From contig OZ025648.1 of the NCBI GenBank assembly GCA_964019335.1, positions 930,001 through 994,000 of the forward strand: a stretch of DNA of 64,000 nucleotides, in the 5' to 3' direction. The DNA comes from Diplonema japonicum. Lineage: Eukaryota; Euglenozoa; Diplonemea; Diplonemida; Diplonemidae. Each line of letters starts with the position of its first letter. Position 1 is the first letter of the stretch. Of this stretch, positions 60,541 to 64,000 are shown piece after piece. The translations under genes and the position numbers were made by a program. Under the pieces are notes generated by a model. The model searched no databases. It was given only the letters and a program-made list of their open reading frames with translations, and was not told the DNA's origin.

Positions 60541-61575
60541 ATGAGCCACATTGATGTACATGTGGAAAAGCCACCAGGCATGGACCTGGGCATTGACCTC
60601 CTGTCCATGCACGTGTATAAATTTACAGAAGATGGGGCGATCAGAAAATTCGCAGAGGAAAAAGACTTGAAGGGAAAGGAACTGTACAGCATCGACGGGG
60701 TGCGGGTGCATGGTGTGGAGGACACAGCTAAGGCGTTGATGGGAAAGACAAAGATGACTCTACGGTTCATCCCAAGTAGAATACCCAAAGAGTACCAATC
60801 CTTGAGGATACTAATGGACAAGGAGGTAGCAGGCACCGCAAAACTGGCGGAAATCTACAAAAGAAAAGACGAGCCCCTCGGGCTACAAGTAGACGATAAT
60901 TTAATAGTAATTGGTGTTGTAAGAGGCAGCCCGGCTGACCGTATTATGAAACAGTACGTCAAAGAATATAAGGTGATTGCCATTAACTCGGAGCTAGTAA
61001 AGAGAAAAAGTGATATGTTAATGGAAATCAGAAAAGCAGAGAGGACTGTTCAACAGCCTTTGAGGGTGTGGGTTGAACGATTCTACAGCACGGAGGAGGT
61101 TAACAACATGACGAAGAGGAAAAAAAATAATTCAAATCCATCAGTTGTCGTCCGGCAGCCGATGAGACCTGCCCTTCAAGTACCGAGAGTGAGCTCTATT
61201 GAGAAGTTAGGAGACTATCGGTTCCCTCTTTCCACGTCGTTGGGGACAACTACAACAACACCTAGATCGACGAATAGGAGTTATATTAGGTTGGGGACGA
61301 AGAGTCCGCCCCCTCCACCCCCCCCTCATTATGGGTCCCCGCGTGTGAAGAAGAAAGCGCTTTCTTCAACACAAGTTACGGTAACGCCTTGGGTTCCTGC
61401 TCCAATTCGAAGCAAGGACTTCAATCATTTCCGTCCTATGGTGGACTTGGTCAAAACGACGCGGAGCGGAGAAGACGGAGTGCACGACGCGTGCAATCTC
61501 ACTCTGCGGGAGGAGAACTTGGAGAAGCTCAACAGCGACCTTCATAAGAGGTTCGCAAAGTTGTTGGAAGACTAA
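60541..61575 (+). CDS. Protein with two PDZ-like domains
   Basis: Single exon, 344 residues. Two PDZ-like units are visible. Unit 1 (about 3-80) has the carboxylate-loop-like MDLGIDLL, then KGKELYSIDGVRVHGVEDTA and TLRFI. Unit 2 (about 108-185) has EPLGLQVDDNLIVIGVVRGS with PADR, then EYKVIAINSELVKRK and LRVWVERF. These match the order of PDZ strands and the Asn/Asp-Gly before the second helix. The rest is Ser/Pro-rich with a PPPPPPP run and a helical end. It is a scaffold predicted to bind C-terminal peptides. The class is not clear because the binding loops are not canonical GLGF. Confidence 0.78.
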   Translation: MSHIDVHVEKPPGMDLGIDLLSMHVYKFTEDGAIRKFAEEKDLKGKELYSIDGVRVHGVEDTAKALMGKTKMTLRFIPSRIPKEYQSLRILMDKEVAGTAKLAEIYKRKDEPLGLQVDDNLIVIGVVRGSPADRIMKQYVKEYKVIAINSELVKRKSDMLMEIRKAERTVQQPLRVWVERFYSTEEVNNMTKRKKNNSNPSVVVRQPMRPALQVPRVSSIEKLGDYRFPLSTSLGTTTTTPRSTNRSYIRLGTKSPPPPPPPHYGSPRVKKKALSSTQVTVTPWVPAPIRSKDFNHFRPMVDLVKTTRSGEDGVHDACNLTLREENLEKLNSDLHKRFAKLLED

Positions 61576-61771
61576 GAGAAATCAAACAATTTAGAAGAAA
61601 AAAAAAAAAAAAAAGGCCCTTAGGACACCCTTAACACTCGTATATCTAAAACCCCGTTTGGCACAGACTTTCCTGAAATAACTCGCTTAAGGGGAGTGTC
61701 GTTACGCACTTAGACCCGGTCAAAGATCTTGCTGCCTCATCAAAAAAAAAAAGGGGAAGGGAAGGCTGTTT

Positions 61772-61810
<39 letters not shown>

Positions 61811-61845
61811 CCCGTGTCGGCGATCGAGCTGGCGATTGACTTCGA

Positions 61846-62192
61846 ATGCTAAAGAAGACGTTGGGGGTCAACGTCAACACGACGATTGACATCGACAAGC
61901 GGTGAGGATCAAGCGGATCCTGGATACGCTGCAAGCGACATGGATGAGGGAGAAGAAGAGACGCGCTTTTCCGGCGCAGTCATGCAAGAACGTGAGATCA
62001 CTACGATCCATTGGCCGCGACCACGTCGTTGGCTTTGATAGGAGGGCCCTGTTTGCATCGGGGCTGACGGCGACCAAGCTGAAAGGACTGAGAGAAGATT
62101 ACCGGAAAGAAAGGATTGGAAGATATAAACGACAGCTAGGCACTACGGTGGGTAGCAGGGAACGACCCCAAAAGGGGAGCATCATAAGGTAG
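61846..62192 (+). CDS. Candidate small basic protein, two exons
   Basis: Exon 1 is 61846-61901 and exon 2 is 61949-62192, joined across a 47-bp GT-AG intron, giving 99 residues. A T30-plus run at 61771-61810 followed by GATCGAG supplies the usual trans-splicing layout. The protein is basic (DKREKKRRAFPAQ; LREDYRKERIGRYKRQLG) and partly helical. The intron lacks a pyrimidine tract, but so do most others here. No family is recognised. It could instead be part of the transposon-rich end of the window. Confidence 0.4.
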
Positions 62193-62415
62193 GCACGCCG
62201 CCGCGGCGGGCCGTTGCTAACCACTTCGTTCCTATCATAGTGAATTTTTTTTTTTTTTTTTGGAAAAAAAGTAGCAATTTTCGGGAGTGTTAAACAGGTT
62301 TTAGAGATACGAGGCGTTAGTTTTTTCTTCCCGAGGAATTTTTTAGACGTAATAAAAAAAAAAAAAAAAAAGAATGTGCGTGAATTCCTATTTTTTTTTT
62401 TATATACTGTAAAAC

Positions 62416-62503
62416 GAAAAACTCCCGGACGGAAAAATGTCCGAGTTTTTTTGGCGTCCGGGAATTTTTCCGTCCGGGAGTTTTTCCGTCCGGGAATTTT
62501 TTT
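62416..62503. repeat. Palindromic 16-bp repeat cluster (left)
   Basis: AAAAACTCCCGGACGG at 62417-62432 is followed by ATGTCCGAG and then three direct copies of the reverse complement, CCGTCCGGGAGTTTTT-type units, at about 62454, 62470 and 62486 (16-bp period). The cluster can fold into strong hairpins. Confidence 0.9.
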
Positions 62504-62532
62504 TAGGTAAGGCCGTCAGGGGGCCTGGTTCA

Positions 62533-63087
62533 CTACCACCTACATACTGGCCTGGGCTGCAAACGGCAACCGCGCGAAGAAACCCCCAGGGTTCCCTTTC
62601 TGCATCTTTGTCCTCCCTTGCTGCCCCTGAGGCAATCAGCTTGTCGAGCCTTCGTGTGGCCTACTACCTTTCTTAATAGATGCTTTACAGCTGCGTTCAA
62701 CCCAATATCCATCGGTTGAACCATGTAGGTGAGCCCAGGGGGACAAAAGCAATGTGCACGTTTGCGCCTGCGAACCACTCTACGAACCCATAGGCATAGG
62801 TCGTATGAGAGTTGTGGTCGCCGACAAGCAGCAGAATCGGCCCGTTCGGCAAAACCATGGGAATCGATGATTTATAGCAAAAAGGAAGAAACAGCTCCGT
62901 AACCCAGATACCGAGTATCATAATTAGCCCAATGATTGGGCGATGCCGTTAGGCTCCATTCGGTGGGCGGGTGCTTGACCGGGGCACGGATAATCCCTGC
63001 CGGTTGCGTTTCCGCTTTGCCTTTGTATTTAACCATCCAGCCAAGGAAACAGCCAGCTGTTCGGTTATAGCCCGTTTTGTCCCCCAA
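62533..63087 (-). pseudogene. Pogo/Tigger-like DDE transposase fossil
   Basis: On the minus strand, three frames connected by shifts near 62895 and 62745 give a DDE_1-type endonuclease core. Recognisable parts are WANYDTRYLG then WVTELFLPF, GPILLLVGDHNSHT (catalytic Asp in an Asp-x-x-x-SH context), and PPGLTYMVQPMDIGLNAAVK. The last matches the family's P-x-x-T-x-x-x-QP-x-D-x-G ending. The N-terminal DNA-binding part and first catalytic Asp are not clear. It is the only convincing coding signal on the minus strand. Confidence 0.65.
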
Positions 63088-63965
63088 GCCACGGACTTTT
63101 ACGACCTTAGCACCCCCTTTTTTTTGTTTTGGTTTTTAACCCCGTATTCCAGACACCAATTCCGGCCTTACTTTATGGGTGTCGATTATGGACCTGAATT
63201 CCATGGTGAAACAGCGTGCCTTCTCGTTGTCCTTCTCGTTTCCGGGCTTTCCGGAGGTGGCTTGCGGCTTTTGTCTTTCTTGCTGCAAAATTTTGTCAGC
63301 CTAGCCAGTGGAAAAGGACAGTGCCCCACCAAAGTCTACCAGTCTGTCTTTCGGGCTGGATTGGCGCACAGCAGCCCTTCTGCATAGGTGCATATTTGTT
63401 GTGCTGGGATAGGCTCACCAAGCCCGTTTACCTATCGACTCAAGCAAAAACCTTTCAGCCCCCGAAGGATGCTAAATCCCGTATTGGGCGATACGCAGCT
63501 ATCACGGCGTCGCGGCGGCCAGGGTGTGGTTGGGTGGAATAGCAACGTCCAGTATTTCCGTCTGGAAGAAACCGGGGGCTCTGTTGAACCTGTTGCTGCC
63601 GTCTTCTGACCGAGGCAGAGGCCGCCAAGCTGCTTTCGGGGGTTTGTACTGGCCCGGTGTAAGGAGTTTATCTCCTCCACCTCTCGGGGGTGAGCTGGCC
63701 GGGGGTGTCAGCACCAAAGTTGGGCCCCTCACAAGCCAGCTGCTCAACGTGCCATGGGTAGTCGAACTGGTCAATTTGACGAAAGAAGTACGGGTTTATG
63801 AGAAGTTAAAGATCCCGTGGGTGCTGTTTGTTGGTGCATTGAAAGGGGAAGAAAAATTCAAACTGCCACGCAGGGTGACATTTTGGCTCTGCACAAGGAA
63901 TAAAGCCCTTCCAGGCAAACGTGGTGGGAGCTGCTACCCCCCTTAAGTAAAAAAACTTCTTCCCA
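63088..63965. other. Probable transposon interior, no intact gene
   Basis: Balanced base composition without homopolymer runs, unlike host intergenic DNA, between the transposase fossil and the right palindromic copy. A + strand frame 63524-63946 (140 residues) is open but shows no family. Probably part of the same element as the minus-strand transposase. Confidence 0.45.
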
Positions 63966-64000
63966 GAAAAACTCCCGGACGGAAAAATGTCCGGGTTTTT
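63966..64000. repeat. Palindromic repeat copy at window end
   Basis: GAAAAACTCCCGGACGG and then AAAAATGTCCGGG repeat the first 30 bases of the cluster at 62416 in the same orientation, 1550 bp away. The window ends inside it. Confidence 0.9.

Noticed and set aside
61620-61740. Balanced-composition stretch that might be a 5S rRNA, snRNA or spliced-leader gene
   Set aside because: No match to conserved 5S, U-snRNA or spliced-leader sequence elements that I can recognise, and no convincing Pol III boxes.

Overview
This window looks like nuclear DNA of a euglenozoan protist, most likely a diplonemid. Four observations support this. Every supported host protein gene lies on the + strand, head to tail, as in a polycistronic directional gene cluster. 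Most start codons follow a pyrimidine-rich tract and an AG, as expected for spliced-leader trans-splicing. Many genes carry short conventional GT-AG introns, mostly 37-90 bp, which kinetoplastids almost entirely lack. The beta-tubulin reads as euglenozoan in sequence and tail. Organism assignment is inference; no spliced-leader or rRNA gene lies in the window. Intergenic and intronic DNA is full of A, T, C and G homopolymer runs.

Layout. 0.1-5.6 kb: a Cys-rich type I membrane protein and a long coiled-coil protein. 5.8-7.8 kb: a fatty-acid desaturase cut off by a 200-N gap, then GC-rich repetitive DNA. 7.8-10.1 kb: a Val tRNA, then a four-exon gene whose 1.1-kb intron holds a decayed Mutator-like element. 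10.7-19.9 kb: a small mitochondrial-type membrane protein, beta-tubulin, an unknown protein, copy 1 of a duplicated micro-gene, a 1002-residue beta-module/coiled-coil protein, a J-domain protein and a PQ-loop transporter. 20.4-36.9 kb: an acylated LRR protein, several unknowns, copy 2 of the micro-gene, an Alba protein, an RMDN-like TPR protein, a bile-acid/sodium-symporter family transporter, a nucleostemin-like protein and an HAD phosphatase. 37.2-38.9 kb: a DNA transposon with terminal inverted repeats and a target duplication. 39.0-46.6 kb: a DHHC acyltransferase, a C2H2 protein, an ankyrin protein, coiled-coil proteins and unknowns. 46.6-49.2 kb: gene-poor DNA with an (ATT)n array and a hAT fossil. 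49.4-62.2 kb: a coiled-coil protein, a giant LRR protein, a ZNG1-type metallochaperone, a WW+FCP1-type phosphatase, a GL-repeat protein, SFT2, a two-PDZ protein and a small basic protein. 62.4-64.0 kb: a minus-strand pogo-like transposase fossil bounded by palindromic repeats.

The host genes form no metabolic pathway. Cytoskeletal or scaffold proteins (tubulin, coiled coils, LRR, ankyrin, PDZ) and membrane-traffic proteins (SFT2, DHHC, PQ-loop) are mixed, as is usual in euglenozoan polycistrons where order does not reflect function. Splice sites and starts were assigned by eye, and names rest on recognised motifs without database searches.
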